Assembly: GCF_014647515.1 (NCBI RefSeq)
Contig: NZ_BMPI01000006.1
Span: 161,371 to 225,370 of the forward strand
Source: Dactylosporangium sucinum
GTDB taxonomy: Bacteria; Actinomycetota; Actinomycetes; Mycobacteriales; Micromonosporaceae
DNA length: 64,000 bases
Direction of reading: 5' to 3'
A program made the position numbers and the translations under genes. Every line of letters starts with the position of its first letter. Position 1 is the stretch's first letter. This document shows positions 15,987-25,407 of the stretch, in pieces. The notes under the pieces are model-generated. The model saw nothing but the letters and a program-made list of their open reading frames with translations, was not told the DNA's origin and searched no databases.

Positions 15987-17132
15987 ATGCGACTCATCCG
16001 GAAATTCGCGCTCGGGCTCCTGGCCGCCGCCACGGCCGGTGCCCTCGTGGGCGCCTCCGCCGCCGGCGCCGCCACCGTCCAGCGACTCCCGCTCCGGTCC
16101 CCGAGCTTCGACGGAACCGTTTGGTCCGTGGCGTTTCGGGGCGACAACGTCTACGTGGGCGGCTCGTTCAGCAAGGCCGTCGTGGCCGGCAAGACCTACC
16201 CGCGGACCCGCCTGGCGGCGTTCAACGCCCGCACCGGCGCGCTGCTCGACTGGGCACCCGCGGCCGACAACACGGTCCGCGGACTAGCCACCCATGGTAA
16301 CTCTGTGTATGCAGTTGGTGACTTTTCGAAGGTTTCCGGGGTGAAGCGCGACTCGCTCGCCGAACTCGACGCCACCACGGGCGCGGTCAATGCGTTCAGC
16401 CACGAGGTGGGCGGCTCGGCGACGACCATCGGGATCGGGGGCGGGCGGCTGTACCTCGGCGGCCGCTTCAGCACCGTCGACGGCACGAAGCGGACCAACC
16501 TCGCCGCCTTCAACCTGGCGACCGGCGCGCTCGACCCCCGCTGGGCCCCGACCACCGACAACCGGGTCGAGGCGCTGGCCGTCACCGCGGGCCGCGTGTA
16601 CCTGGCGGGGTCGTTCCACAAGACGAACAACGTCAGCAACTCGCTGCGCCTCACCGCCGTCGACCCGGTCACCGGGACGCTCGACAAGGGGTTCCTGCCG
16701 CGTCCTTCAGCGGTGGTACTGGCGGTGGCCGTCGACGCCGCCGGAAACGTCTACGCCGGCATGGGCGGGCAGGGCGGCCGGGCGGTCGCGTACACGCCCA
16801 CGGGCCGGGTCCGCTGGACCCGCGTCTTCGACGGCGATGTCCAGGCCATCACGGCGCTGGGCGGGGTGACGTACATCGGCGGCCACTTCGACCGGGCCTG
16901 CACCACGGCGAAGAACGGCGCGCGGGGCGCCTGCACCGACGGCTCGGTCTCCCGGATCAAGCTCGCCGCCGCCGGCCAGGACGGCCGCCTGCTCGACTGG
17001 GCGCCCCAGGCCAACGGCATCGCCGGCGTGCGCACCCTGGCGACGAACGAGCCGCTCGGGGTGATCGTCGCCGGGGGCGAGTTCACCACCATGGGTGGCG
17101 TCACCCAGAAACGGCTCGCCGTGTTCGGTTAG
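15987..17132 (+). CDS. Secreted beta-propeller-like protein (delta-60/DUF5122-type repeats)
   Basis: 381 aa. A signal peptide ([20 protein letters not shown], then an AGAA-type cleavage region) precedes five to six repeats of about 45-55 residues with the pattern [27 protein letters not shown] (split here by a hyphen), typical of delta-60 repeats. Later units include [23 protein letters not shown] and [13 protein letters not shown]. The fold should be an extracellular propeller; ligand unknown. An in-frame GTG at 15978 is an alternative start. Divergent from tyrA across 115 bp. Confidence 0.85.
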   Translation: MRLIRKFALGLLAAATAGALVGASAAGAATVQRLPLRSPSFDGTVWSVAFRGDNVYVGGSFSKAVVAGKTYPRTRLAAFNARTGALLDWAPAADNTVRGLATHGNSVYAVGDFSKVSGVKRDSLAELDATTGAVNAFSHEVGGSATTIGIGGGRLYLGGRFSTVDGTKRTNLAAFNLATGALDPRWAPTTDNRVEALAVTAGRVYLAGSFHKTNNVSNSLRLTAVDPVTGTLDKGFLPRPSAVVLAVAVDAAGNVYAGMGGQGGRAVAYTPTGRVRWTRVFDGDVQAITALGGVTYIGGHFDRACTTAKNGARGACTDGSVSRIKLAAAGQDGRLLDWAPQANGIAGVRTLATNEPLGVIVAGGEFTTMGGVTQKRLAVFG

Positions 17133-17155
17133 CGGGCCGGGCTAAGCTGCATGTT

Positions 17156-17749
17156 GTGGCAGTGAGCGAGTCGCCGTGGACGGAGCCGGACGCGACCGCC
17201 GGCATGCCCGCACCCGCGGGCGCCCGGCAGCCGTGGCCCGGTGCCATGGGCCCGCCGGTGGTCGGCCCGCCACCACGGTTGAGCGAGTGGCGCGCGGCCG
17301 GCCCGACGGGCCCGATCGGTCCGGCCGCGCCGGCCGCGCCGGCCGCGCCGACGGGGCCGCTGGGTCCGGCCGGGCCCGCGCGCCCACCGACGCCGGCCGC
17401 GCAGTATGGGGCCTGGCAGGGTGCGCTGCGCCCGCCGGTCTTCGTGGTGAGCCAGCCCCGGCCGACCTACCGCGAGCCGCTCCCCGTGCGCAGCCCGATG
17501 GTCACCGCCGGAGCCGCCGTCGGCGCCGCCTGGATGCTGCTGTTCGGGCTGCTCGCCGGCTCGGCCCGGGGGTACATCTGGCTCACCCTCATCGCAGGAG
17601 TCCTGGCCTGGGGCGCGTCCGCGGTGCTCGCCCGCTTCGGCGACCGGGGCGTCGCCGTCGGCGTGGCGGTGTCCAGCGGGGTCGCGGTCGCGATCGCCGG
17701 CATCGTCGTCGGCTACCGCATGGCGGGCGGCGACTGGGTGCTCTGGTAG
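17156..17749 (+). CDS. Membrane protein with proline-rich cytoplasmic N-terminus
   Basis: 197 aa with a GTG start 23 bp after the preceding gene. Residues ~20-110 are Pro/Gly/Ala-rich, with GPTGPIGPAAPAAPAAP and related collagen-like triplets. Three predicted transmembrane helices follow (about 118-138, 143-160 and 168-187). No catalytic motif is visible. Proteins of this type in actinomycetes are uncharacterised. Confidence 0.75.
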   Translation: MAVSESPWTEPDATAGMPAPAGARQPWPGAMGPPVVGPPPRLSEWRAAGPTGPIGPAAPAAPAAPTGPLGPAGPARPPTPAAQYGAWQGALRPPVFVVSQPRPTYREPLPVRSPMVTAGAAVGAAWMLLFGLLAGSARGYIWLTLIAGVLAWGASAVLARFGDRGVAVGVAVSSGVAVAIAGIVVGYRMAGGDWVLW

Positions 17750-17825
17750 GCACGTTCCGTAGCCGACACGCGGAGTTTGCCGTGCGCTCTTGACGTGGAT
17801 TCCGGCGCGCATCACTCTCAGCAAC

Positions 17826-17993
17826 ATGGCTTTGAGGCTGCAGCGGCTCGATCCCGAGCGGCGTCGCCGGCGGCTCGCGCTGCTGGTGGAACTCGCGGAC
17901 GCCAAGGCGCTCCGCGAGCGGCTCGATCCCCGCCGGCTGCGCGCCGACCGCCTCCGAGAGCTGATCGCAAACCGGCGACGACTCGCCGACTGA
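17826..17993 (+). CDS. Small basic hypothetical protein
   Basis: A possible 55-aa protein, MALRLQRLDPERRRRRLAL then two predicted amphipathic helices rich in Arg and Leu. It has the codon bias of a real gene but a weak ribosome-binding site and no family I recognise. An upstream in-frame ATG at 17790 would give 67 aa. Confidence 0.4.
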   Translation: MALRLQRLDPERRRRRLALLVELADAKALRERLDPRRLRADRLRELIANRRRLAD

Positions 17994-18075
17994 ACACATC
18001 CGGGGCCCTTCAGCCCAACCAGTGACCCGCTCGAATAGTGTTCACGCGTAACGACGAGCACCGACCGGGGGGACC

Positions 18076-18597
18076 GTGTCGCACTTCGCTGCCGCTGTCA
18101 CACGCGGCGCCGGGAGCTGGGCCGCAGCCGAGCTCGACCTCAGCGGCGTCGCCGACATCGAAGAGATCACCGACCGACTGCGCGACGCCGATCCGGAGGC
18201 GGCGGTGTCGCTGCTGTTCGTCGAGTCGGACGACGCCTATCTGGTGATCCTGCGCCTCGACGACGGAGAGGACCTGCGCGTCTTCGGCTCCGACTCGGTC
18301 TTCGCCGAGGAGTCGCGGCTCGGCGCCATCCTCCTCGGCGACATCGAGGAGCAGTTGCCCGAGATCGCCGCCGCCGACGACGAGGAGGAGCCCGACGACG
18401 AGGAGGAGGACCGCCCGTCGGCGGAGCCCGACATCGAGCCGGTCGGCGACCCGGAGCTGCTGGCCGACCTCGGCATGCCGGGCGGGCGGCTGATCGAGCT
18501 GTGCGCCCAGGAGGGCATGCTGCCGGCCGACCTGACCGCGGAGATCTGCCAGGCCATCGGCGCCGGCGACGAGATCGAGGAACTGCGCGATCTCTGA
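18076..18597 (+). CDS. tRNA adenosine deaminase-associated protein
   Basis: 173 aa from GTG 18076, preceded by GGGGGGA. The sequence, with FAAAVTRGAGSWAAAELDL, LRDADPEAAVSLLFVESDD, and a highly acidic middle (about 95-118), matches the actinobacterial family named for its constant position beside tadA. Its biochemical role is not established. Here it lies 106 bp before tadA, and a palindromic repeat (18605-18686) occupies that gap. Confidence 0.88.
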   Translation: MSHFAAAVTRGAGSWAAAELDLSGVADIEEITDRLRDADPEAAVSLLFVESDDAYLVILRLDDGEDLRVFGSDSVFAEESRLGAILLGDIEEQLPEIAAADDEEEPDDEEEDRPSAEPDIEPVGDPELLADLGMPGGRLIELCAQEGMLPADLTAEICQAIGAGDEIEELRDL

Positions 18598-18604
18598 CCG
18601 GTCG

Positions 18605-18686
18605 CGCGTCGATCTTGCAGGTGTGGTGCCGGGACACTCCGTGGATGGCCCGATTTGGGTGGCACCACAACTGCAAGATCGACGCG
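18605..18686. repeat. REP-like palindromic repeat, copy 1
   Basis: 26-nt arms at 18605-18630 and 18661-18686 match with one mismatch around a 30-nt centre. The outer arm reads CGCGTCGATCTTGCAG and the inner part TGTGGTGCC. The core GATCTTG(C/G)AGTTGTGGT is shared with the palindrome at 34690-34766. It lies entirely between two genes. Confidence 0.75.
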
Positions 18687-18703
18687 GAGAAAGGCGGGCA
18701 CCG

Positions 18704-19159
18704 GTGAGGCGGTGGGAGGCCGCGATGCGGCGGGCCGTCGAGGTGGCCGCGGGCGCGGGCGCCGACGTGCCGATCGGCGCCGTGATCCTCGGCCCCGACG
18801 GCACCGAGCTGGCCGCCGCCCACAACGAGCGGGAGCTCACCGGCGACCCGACCGCGCACGCCGAGATGCTGGCGCTGCGGCGGGCCGCGGTGCCGCTCGA
18901 CGGCTGGCGGCTGGAGGACTGCGCCCTCGTCGTCACGGTCGAGCCGTGCACGATGTGCGCCGGGGCGATCGTGCTGGCCCGGGTCGGCACCGTCGTCTTC
19001 GGCGCGTGGGAGCCGAAGACCGGCGCCGCCGGGTCGCTGTGGGACGTGCTGCGCGACCGGCGCCTCACGCACCGCCCGGAGGTGATCGGCGGGGTGCTGG
19101 AGGAGGAGTGCTCAGCCCTGCTGCGCGAGTTCTTCCGCGGGCACCGGCGCAGCGAGTAG
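18704..19159 (+). CDS. tadA: tRNA-specific adenosine-34 deaminase
   Basis: 151 aa. TadA deaminates A34 to inosine in tRNA-Arg(ACG), whose gene is at 61442-61514. The zinc site is HAE (H52, E54) and PCTMC (C82, C85). VPIGAVIL and NERELTGDPTAHAE are also typical. GTG 18704 gives VRRWEAAMRRAVEVA, aligning with known N-termini; ATG 18725 with GGGAGG upstream is an alternative. The 3' end overlaps the convergent thioesterase gene by 48 bp. Confidence 0.95.
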   Translation: MRRWEAAMRRAVEVAAGAGADVPIGAVILGPDGTELAAAHNERELTGDPTAHAEMLALRRAAVPLDGWRLEDCALVVTVEPCTMCAGAIVLARVGTVVFGAWEPKTGAAGSLWDVLRDRRLTHRPEVIGGVLEEECSALLREFFRGHRRSE

Positions 19160-19579
19160 CACCTGGCACACCGACCGTGCGTGGTCGCTCCACGGCGCCG
19201 GGCGCAGCGTGCGCGGGTCGAGCTTGACGTTGACCCGCCGGCCCTCGGCGTGGACGGTCTGCCCGTCGGCCGAGACGATCCGGAAGCGGTACACCGCCGA
19301 GCTGTCGCCCAGCGACTCCAGCCAGAAGTGCACGCCGATGTCGCCGGTGCCGCGGACGGGCGTCCGGTAGGAGATCGAGTACTCGGCGACGGCGTGCATG
19401 ACGTCCGAGGTGGTCGGGCGGCCACCGGCGTAGGAGTGGCCGCGCTCGCCCCACCAGTTGGACAGCGCGCGTTCGAGGAAGACGGCGTAGCGGGCGTTGT
19501 GGACGATGCCCATCGCGTCCAGGTCGTCGAAGTGGACGGTGAAGGGCTCGACGTGTCCGACGGCTTCGATAGTGGTCAA
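19112..19579 (-). CDS. Hotdog-fold acyl-CoA thioesterase (4HBT/YbgC-like)
   Basis: 155 aa. The catalytic-loop pattern VHFDDLDAMGIVHNARYAVFLE, written here as FDDLDAMGIVHNARYAVF, is the 4HBT active site (D near 20 and H near 27). A beta-rich hotdog core follows (ISYRTPVRGTGDIGVHFWLE in part, VYRFRIVSADGQTVHAEGR). The start is TTG 19579 with GGAGG upstream, only 1 bp after the TetR stop, so it is translationally coupled to the TetR gene and probably under its control. Substrate unknown. Confidence 0.88.
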   Translation of the reverse strand: MTTIEAVGHVEPFTVHFDDLDAMGIVHNARYAVFLERALSNWWGERGHSYAGGRPTTSDVMHAVAEYSISYRTPVRGTGDIGVHFWLESLGDSSAVYRFRIVSADGQTVHAEGRRVNVKLDPRTLRPAPWSDHARSVCQVLLAAPVPAEELAQQG

Positions 19580-19580
19580 C

Positions 19581-20216
19581 TCAACCTCCGGCAGGGAGTA
19601 GGTCAGGAGTCGGGCTCAGGCCGCGCAGCCGCACCAGGGCGGCCGCGCGGGCGTAGGTGAGGATGTCGTCCGAGTCGAGCAGCCGCGACTCGTAGACGGC
19701 CGCGGTGCCGTGCGCGTTGAGCTCGAACGACAGCTGCGCCGGGTCGACGTCGGCCCGCAGCTCGCCGAGCTCGATCGCCTCGGTGATGAGGCGCTCCAGC
19801 AGGACGTGCCAGTCGGTCAGCGCCGCGGTCAGCGCGTCGCGGACGGCGCCGGGCCGGGCGACGTACTCGAACTGGGCGTTGCAGAAGAAACACCCGCCGG
19901 GCAGGGAGCCCGAGAAGATGTCGCGCAGTCGGTAGTCGTGCAGCGCCCACAGCCGCCGGACGCCGCGCGGCTCGCCCAGCGCGGGCCGGATGACGACGCC
20001 GGTGAAGCGCCGCTGCGCGTGGGCGACCGCGGCGAGCTGGAGCTCCTCCTTGGTCCGCCAGTGCGCGAACAGGCCGGACTTGCTGACCCCGAGCCGGTCG
20101 GCGAGCTGGCTCAGCGACAGCCCGTCGAGGCCGGACTCGGTGGCGAGCACGACGGCAGCGTCGAGCGCGGCGGCGCGGGCGCGCTCGCCGCGGGCCAGTC
20201 GGCCGTCAACGGTCAT
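19581..20216 (-). CDS. TetR-family transcriptional regulator
   Basis: 211 aa. The N-terminal TetR HTH spans about residues 12-58 (LSLSQLADRLGVSKSGLFAHW). The C-terminal ligand domain has GCFFCNAQFEYVARPG. A perfect inverted repeat ACGACCG-AC-CGGTCGT lies 20 bp upstream of the start and fits an autorepression site. The downstream coupled thioesterase gene is the likely co-regulated target. Confidence 0.92.
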   Translation of the reverse strand: MTVDGRLARGERARAAALDAAVVLATESGLDGLSLSQLADRLGVSKSGLFAHWRTKEELQLAAVAHAQRRFTGVVIRPALGEPRGVRRLWALHDYRLRDIFSGSLPGGCFFCNAQFEYVARPGAVRDALTAALTDWHVLLERLITEAIELGELRADVDPAQLSFELNAHGTAAVYESRLLDSDDILTYARAAALVRLRGLSPTPDLLPAGG

Positions 20217-20236
20217 GCCGTCACGGTACCAACAAC

Positions 20237-20252
20237 ACGACCGACCGGTCGT
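20237..20252. promoter_or_regulatory. Probable TetR operator
   Basis: ACGACCGACCGGTCGT: perfect 7-bp arms with a 2-nt spacer. It lies between the TetR start (20216) and the histidine-kinase stop (20253), where it can only regulate the TetR gene. The AC CGGTCGT pattern resembles many TetR operators. Confidence 0.65.
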
Positions 20253-21362
20253 TTATTTTCTTGTGGGCAGTGTCACCGTCACGGTCAGCCCGCCACCATC
20301 GCGCGGCCCGGCGTCCACGGAACCGCCGTGGGCGGTCGCCACCGACCGGACGATCGACAGCCCGAGACCGGTGCCGTGCGCCGATCCGGTCCGCGAGCGC
20401 AGCCGCCGGAACGGCTCGAAGAGTCCCGGGATCTCGTACGGCGGGACGACCGGGCCGGTGTTCGAGACGGTGACCCAGGTCGGGCCGGTCGAAACCCAGA
20501 CCTGGCCGTCGGGCACGTTGTAGGCGAGCGCGTTGTCGACCAGGTTCTGCACGACCCGCTCCAGCAGCACCGGATCACCGACCGTCGGCGCCGGCTGTAG
20601 GGCAACCTCGATCGGCCGTTCCCCCACCACATGCCGCGCCACCTCGGCCAGGTCGACCGGGTCGTGGACGGTCAGCGCCTGCTCCGAGGCGACGAGCGTG
20701 AGCAGCCCGTCGATGAGCCGCTCGTGCCGCGCGTTGACGGCCAGCAGCGTCTCCCCGAGCTGCACGAGCTCCGGCGGCGGGGACGGCCGGCCGAGCGCGA
20801 CCTCGATCAGCGTCCGGTTGATCGTCAGCGGCGTGCGCAGCTCGTGCGAGGCGTTCGCGGCGAACCGGCGCTGCCCGTCGAAGGCCTGGTCGAGCCGCTC
20901 CAGCATGGAGTCGAACGTGTCGGCCAGCTCCTTGATCTCGTCGGCCGGGCCCCGCAGCGCGATCCGCTCGTGGAGGTTGCCGCCGGCCACCCGCCGGGCG
21001 GTCTCGGTGATCCGGCCGACCGGCCGCAGCGCCCGCTCCGCCATCAGCCAGCCGAACCCGACGCCGATGACCGTCACCAGGCCGAGCGCGATCGAGCCCT
21101 GGGTGATGAGCGCGTCGAGGGTGTCCTGCTCGATCCGCTCCTGGCGGGCCTGCAGCTCCTTGATGAACTCGTTGACCCGGATCTGCTGCTGGCCCAGGTC
21201 GACCTTGATCTCGGCCGGCAGGCTCGACACCGAGCCGGAGTTGCGCTGGTGGATGTTCTGCTTGACCAGCAGGTACGTCAGCCCGAGCAGGATGGTGCCG
21301 CCGAGCAGGAAGAGCACGCCGTAGAGCAGCGTGAGCCGGGTCCGGATGCCGAAGTGCCTCAT
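20253..21362 (-). CDS. Sensor histidine kinase
   Basis: 369 aa. Two transmembrane helices (about 9-33 and 88-108) flank a short extracellular part (34-87). A HAMP domain follows (about 108-160), then the HisKA box FAANASHELRTPLTI with H173, and an ATPase domain with N box VVQNLVDNALAYN, and HGTGLGLSIVRSVATAHGG. ATG 21362 overlaps the response-regulator stop by 4 bp (ATGA). The divergent lipoprotein/ABC operon starting at 22105 is the likely target. Confidence 0.94.
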   Translation of the reverse strand: MRHFGIRTRLTLLYGVLFLLGGTILLGLTYLLVKQNIHQRNSGSVSSLPAEIKVDLGQQQIRVNEFIKELQARQERIEQDTLDALITQGSIALGLVTVIGVGFGWLMAERALRPVGRITETARRVAGGNLHERIALRGPADEIKELADTFDSMLERLDQAFDGQRRFAANASHELRTPLTINRTLIEVALGRPSPPPELVQLGETLLAVNARHERLIDGLLTLVASEQALTVHDPVDLAEVARHVVGERPIEVALQPAPTVGDPVLLERVVQNLVDNALAYNVPDGQVWVSTGPTWVTVSNTGPVVPPYEIPGLFEPFRRLRSRTGSAHGTGLGLSIVRSVATAHGGSVDAGPRDGGGLTVTVTLPTRK

Positions 21363-22024
21363 CGGATCTGGTACCCCACGCCGGGGACGGTCTCGACGAC
21401 CGGCGGATCGCCGAGCTTGCGCCGCAACGTCATCACCGTCACCCGGAGCACGTTGGTGAACGGGTCGATGTGCTCGTCCCAGGCGCGCTCCAGCAACTGC
21501 TCCGCCGAGACCACCGCTCCGGCCGCTCGCAGGAGCTCCTCCAGTACCGCGAACTCCTTGCGGGTCAGGGCAACATAATGCCCGGCGCGGAAGACCTCGC
21601 GCCGGTTCGGGTCGAGGCGCAGGTCCCCGCGCTCCAGCACCGGCGGGGTGGCGGCCCGCGCCCGCCGGCCAAGCGCCCGCACCCGGGCGACGAGCTCGGC
21701 GAACGCGAACGGCTTGCCCAGGTAGTCGTCGGCGCCCAGGGACAGCCCGTCGACCCGGTCGGCCACCGCCGAGGCGGCCGTGAGCATGAGGATCCGCGTC
21801 TCCGGCAGGGCGTTGGCGACCCGGCGGCACACCTCGTCGCCGTGCACCTCAGGCAGGTCGCGGTCGAGGACCACCACGTCGTACTCGTTGACGCCGAGCC
21901 GCCGCAGCGCGCCGTCACCGTCGTAGGCCACGTCGACCGCGAACGACTCCCGCCGGAGCCCCTCCGCGACGGCGTCGGCCAGCAGCTGTTCGTCTTCCAC
22001 CACGAGAACCCGCACGCCGTCCAT
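21359..22024 (-). CDS. OmpR-family response regulator
   Basis: 221 aa. The receiver domain has D10-D11, phospho-acceptor D54 in VVVLDRDLP, and K104 in GKPF. A winged-helix DNA-binding domain follows (LTRKEFAVLEELLRAAG, LRVTVMTLRRKLG, VPGVGYQIR). ATG 22024 begins MDGVRVLVVEDE. It is translationally coupled to the kinase. The 80-bp divergent region has ATAAG (22052-22056) facing CTTAT (22076-22080), a possible binding site. Confidence 0.95.
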   Translation of the reverse strand: MDGVRVLVVEDEQLLADAVAEGLRRESFAVDVAYDGDGALRRLGVNEYDVVVLDRDLPEVHGDEVCRRVANALPETRILMLTAASAVADRVDGLSLGADDYLGKPFAFAELVARVRALGRRARAATPPVLERGDLRLDPNRREVFRAGHYVALTRKEFAVLEELLRAAGAVVSAEQLLERAWDEHIDPFTNVLRVTVMTLRRKLGDPPVVETVPGVGYQIR

Positions 22025-22104
22025 GGTGCCGCCACCGCCCGTAAGCGGGGGATAAGTCGCCGCGCTGACGGCCGTCTTATGGCCGCTGCCCTGCACTGTC
22101 CGGC

Positions 22105-22575
22105 ATGAAGAAGACCATCGTGTTGCTGACGGTGCTGCTCCTGGCGGCCTGCTCGTCCGCACCCGGGCCATCCGTCGCGAGTGCTGGAGGAAGCGCCTCG
22201 GTATCGGCGTCTCCGGACAAGGCCGAGGCCAACCGGCAGTTCGCCAAGTGCATGCGGGAGCACGGCGTCGACGTGCCCGACCCCGGTCCGGACGGGAACC
22301 TGGACATCGCGCCGGGCGCCGACCGGTCGAAGGTGCTCAAGGCGAGCGAGGCCTGCCAGCAGTACCTGCCCAACGGCGGGACGCTCAAGAACCTCTCGCC
22401 CGAGCAGCTGGAGCAGGCCCGCGCCTTCGCCAAGTGCATGCGCGAGCACGGCGTCAACATGCCGGATCCCGATCCGGACACCGGGATCAGCTCGTTCCTG
22501 AAGAGCGACATCGACCTCAACAGCCCGGCCTTCAAGTCCGCCGCGGAGGCGTGCAAGGGGACGGTGGGCCGGTGA
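22105..22575 (+). CDS. Lipoprotein with duplicated CMREHG motif
   Basis: 156 aa. Signal peptide with lipobox LLLAAC (Cys at about 16). The mature part has two copies of a motif, FAKCMREHGVDVPDPGPDG and FAKCMREHGVNMPDPDPDT, each followed by a later Ala-Cys (ASEACQQY, AAEACKGT). Four conserved cysteines suggest two disulfides. It is the first gene of the fusion-protein/ATPase/permease operon, overlapping the next gene by 4 bp, so it is probably an extracellular accessory of that exporter. Confidence 0.88.
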   Translation: MKKTIVLLTVLLLAACSSAPGPSVASAGGSASVSASPDKAEANRQFAKCMREHGVDVPDPGPDGNLDIAPGADRSKVLKASEACQQYLPNGGTLKNLSPEQLEQARAFAKCMREHGVNMPDPDPDTGISSFLKSDIDLNSPAFKSAAEACKGTVGR

Positions 22576-23594
22576 AGCGGCTTTGGTGGTTGGCCCTTCC
22601 GGCGCTGGCGGCCGCGGCGGTGATCTTCTATCCCCGCGCTTCGGAAGACCCGCCCCCGGCCGCTCCGGCGACCACGAAGATCACCCGCGGCACGCTGACC
22701 ACGACCGAGGACGTGGACGGGACGCTCGGCTTCGGCACGCCCACGACCGTCGTCGGGCGGCTGCCGGGCATGATCACCGGATTGCCGGGCGAGGGCAGCA
22801 CGGTGCAGCGGGGGCAGCAGTTGTACCGCGTGGACGGCGGCCCGGTGCTCCTGTGGTACGGGACGGCCCCGCTGTACCGCACGCTGAAACCCGGCGACGA
22901 GGGCGCCGACGTCGCCACGTTCGAGGCCGGGCTGGCGGCGCTGGGGTACAAGGGGTTCACGGCCGACGACTCCTACACCTCCGCCACCGCCGACGCCGTG
23001 CGCGACTGGCAGGAGTCGCTGGGCCTGCCCCGCACCGGCACGGTCGAGGTCGGCCGGATCGTCGTCGCGCCCGCGGCCGTGCGCATCGGCCAGGTCAAGG
23101 CCCACCTCGGTGACAGCGCCACGACCGCGGTTCTCGACTGGACCGGCGCGACCCGCGTGGTGACGGTGAAGCTCGACGTCACCAAGCAGGAGCTGGCGTC
23201 GGTCGGGGACGCGGCCGAGGTACGACTGCCCAATGACACCGTCGTGGACGGCACCATCAGCGCGATCGGCGCGGTGGCCACCGCGTCCGTGCAGGGGAAC
23301 ACGACGACGGTGACGGTGGACGTGACCGTCACCCTCGCCGCGCAGGACAAGCTCGGCACCTACGACTCGGCGCCGGTCGACGTGACCCTCGTGTCGGAGT
23401 CCCGCGCGAACGTCCTGACGGTGCCGGTCGCCGCGCTCGTCGCGCTCGCCGAGGGCGGCTACGGCCTGCAGATCGTCGACGACGCCGGCGGCGTGCGCAC
23501 GGTCGCGGTGAAGACGGGTCTCTTCGCCGCCGGCCGGGTCGAGGTCTCCGGGCCCGACCTGTCGGAGGGCCTGACCGTCGGGGTGGCAGCATGA
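22572..23594 (+). CDS. Membrane-fusion-type protein with peptidoglycan-binding domain
   Basis: 340 aa from GTG 22572 (GTGA overlap with the lipoprotein stop). One N-terminal membrane segment ([17 protein letters not shown]) anchors it. A beta-barrel/lipoyl-like part surrounds an inserted PG_binding_1 domain ([20 protein letters not shown] to [18 protein letters not shown], about 108-155). HlyD-like strands with [10 protein letters not shown] and [15 protein letters not shown] complete it. It likely links the MacB-type permease to the cell wall. Confidence 0.88.
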   Translation: MKRLWWLALPALAAAAVIFYPRASEDPPPAAPATTKITRGTLTTTEDVDGTLGFGTPTTVVGRLPGMITGLPGEGSTVQRGQQLYRVDGGPVLLWYGTAPLYRTLKPGDEGADVATFEAGLAALGYKGFTADDSYTSATADAVRDWQESLGLPRTGTVEVGRIVVAPAAVRIGQVKAHLGDSATTAVLDWTGATRVVTVKLDVTKQELASVGDAAEVRLPNDTVVDGTISAIGAVATASVQGNTTTVTVDVTVTLAAQDKLGTYDSAPVDVTLVSESRANVLTVPVAALVALAEGGYGLQIVDDAGGVRTVAVKTGLFAAGRVEVSGPDLSEGLTVGVAA

Positions 23595-24235
23595 TCTCGC
23601 TGCGCCGGGTGCGCAAGGTGTACCCCGGGGGCGTCACCGCGCTGGACGGCGTCGACCTCTCGATCGCGGCCGGCGAGAACGTCGCCATCGTCGGGCCGTC
23701 CGGCTCCGGCAAGTCGACGATGCTGCACCTCATCGGCACGCTCGACCGGCCCTCCTCCGGCACGGTGTCGATCGCCGGGCAGGACGTCGCGACGCTGGGC
23801 GACGCCGAGTTGAGCCGCCTGAGGGCCACCACGATCGGCTTCGTGTTCCAGCAGTTTCACCTGGCGGTCGGGGTACCGGCGCTGGACAACGTGGCCGACG
23901 GGCTGCTGTATGCCGGGGTGCGTCTCGCTGAGCGGCGGCACCGGGCCGCGCTGGCGCTGGAGCGGGTCGGGCTGGGGCACCGCCTGAACCACAAGCCGCA
24001 TCAGCTCTCCGGCGGTGAACGGCAGCGGGTGGCGGTGGCGCGGGCGCTGGTCGGGTCGGCGCCGCTGCTGCTCGCCGACGAACCGACGGGAAACCTGGAT
24101 TCCGCGTCCGGGCGGGCCGTGCTCGACCTGCTCCTCGGCTTGGAGGGCACGACGGTCGTGATCATCACCCATGACCGGGAGATCGCCGCCGCGCTGCCCC
24201 GCCGGGTCGAGATGCGCGACGGGAGGATCCTCTGA
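23591..24235 (+). CDS. ABC transporter ATP-binding protein (MacB/LolD type)
   Basis: 214 aa. Walker [10 protein letters not shown] (about 36-44), Q-loop FVFQQFHL, signature [15 protein letters not shown], Walker [13 protein letters not shown] and switch HDRE are all intact. ATGA overlap with the fusion protein, and a 1-bp overlap with the permease downstream. The subfamily drives FtsX-type mechanotransmission permeases. Confidence 0.95.
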   Translation: MISLRRVRKVYPGGVTALDGVDLSIAAGENVAIVGPSGSGKSTMLHLIGTLDRPSSGTVSIAGQDVATLGDAELSRLRATTIGFVFQQFHLAVGVPALDNVADGLLYAGVRLAERRHRAALALERVGLGHRLNHKPHQLSGGERQRVAVARALVGSAPLLLADEPTGNLDSASGRAVLDLLLGLEGTTVVIITHDREIAAALPRRVEMRDGRIL

Positions 24236-25407
24236 TGCGGCTCTCGTTCTGGGACGTCGTGCGGGTCGGCGGGTCCGGCCTGCGGGCGCGGCCGCTGCGG
24301 GTCGTGCTGTCGGCCCTCGGCATCGCGATCGGCATCGCGGCGATGGTGGCCGTGGTCGGGATCTCCACGTCCAGCCGGGCGCAGCTCGATCGGGAGCTGG
24401 CTGCCCTCGGTACCAACCTGTTGACCGCCGGACCCGGCAAGTCCTTCTTCGGCGACGACGCCCACCTGCCTTCCTCGGCGGAGGCGATGGTCGCCCGCAT
24501 CGGTCCGGTGACGTCGGTGTCCGCGACCGGCCAGGTCAAGCCGGCGCGCGTGTACCGCACCGACCGCATCCCGGCGGCCGAGTCGGGCGGCATCGCGGTG
24601 CTGGCCGCACGGCCGGACCTGCCGGCCACGGTCGGCGCCACGGTCCGGGCCGGCACCTGGCTGACCGCGCCCACCTACCCGACCGTCGTGCTGGGCTCCC
24701 GCGCGGCGACGCTGCTCGGCCTCCAGGACGGCCTGGGCCTGTCGGTCTGGCTCGGCGGCCACTGGTTCACGGTGGTGGGGATCCTGGATCCGGTACCGCT
24801 CGCGCCCGCGCTCGACACCGCGGCGCTCATCGGCTGGCCGGCCGCCGAGCAGGTCCTCGGCTTCGACGGGTACGCGACGACGATCTACGCCCGCGCCCGC
24901 GACGACGCCGTCACCGCGGTCGCCGACGTCCTCGCCGCCACCGCGAACCCCTCGGCGCCGAACGAGGTGCAGGTCTCCCGGCCGTCGGACGCCCTCGCCG
25001 CCCGCGAGGCGACCGACGCGGCATTCACCGGCCTGCTCCTCGGCCTCGGCGCGGTCGCGCTGCTGGTCGGCGGGGTCGGCGTGGCCAACACGATGGTCAT
25101 CTCGGTGCTCGAACGGCGCGCCGAGATCGGCCTGCGACGATCGCTCGGGGCGACCCGCGGCCAGATCCGGCTGCAGTTCCTGACCGAGTCGCTCCTGCTG
25201 TCCACCCTCGGCGGCGTGGCCGGCGCCGCGCTCGGCACACTGGTCACGCTGGCGTACGCGGCCTGGCGGGACTGGCTGTTCGCGGTGCCGCCGTGGGCGC
25301 TGCTCGGTGCGGTGCTGGCAACGCTGCTGATCGGCGGTCTGGCGGGCCTGTACCCGGCCGTCCGGGCGGCCCGCCTCTCCCCCACCGTGGCGCTGTCGGC
25401 TACGTGA
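24235..25407 (+). CDS. FtsX/MacB-like ABC permease
   Basis: 390 aa. One N-terminal transmembrane helix (about 20-42) is followed by a large extracellular MacB_PCD domain (to about 255), and then three helices. The region [33 protein letters not shown] (given in parts: [29 protein letters not shown]) is the FtsX signature. Last gene of the operon; converges on deoD with an 8-bp overlap. Confidence 0.93.
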   Translation: MRLSFWDVVRVGGSGLRARPLRVVLSALGIAIGIAAMVAVVGISTSSRAQLDRELAALGTNLLTAGPGKSFFGDDAHLPSSAEAMVARIGPVTSVSATGQVKPARVYRTDRIPAAESGGIAVLAARPDLPATVGATVRAGTWLTAPTYPTVVLGSRAATLLGLQDGLGLSVWLGGHWFTVVGILDPVPLAPALDTAALIGWPAAEQVLGFDGYATTIYARARDDAVTAVADVLAATANPSAPNEVQVSRPSDALAAREATDAAFTGLLLGLGAVALLVGGVGVANTMVISVLERRAEIGLRRSLGATRGQIRLQFLTESLLLSTLGGVAGAALGTLVTLAYAAWRDWLFAVPPWALLGAVLATLLIGGLAGLYPAVRAARLSPTVALSAT

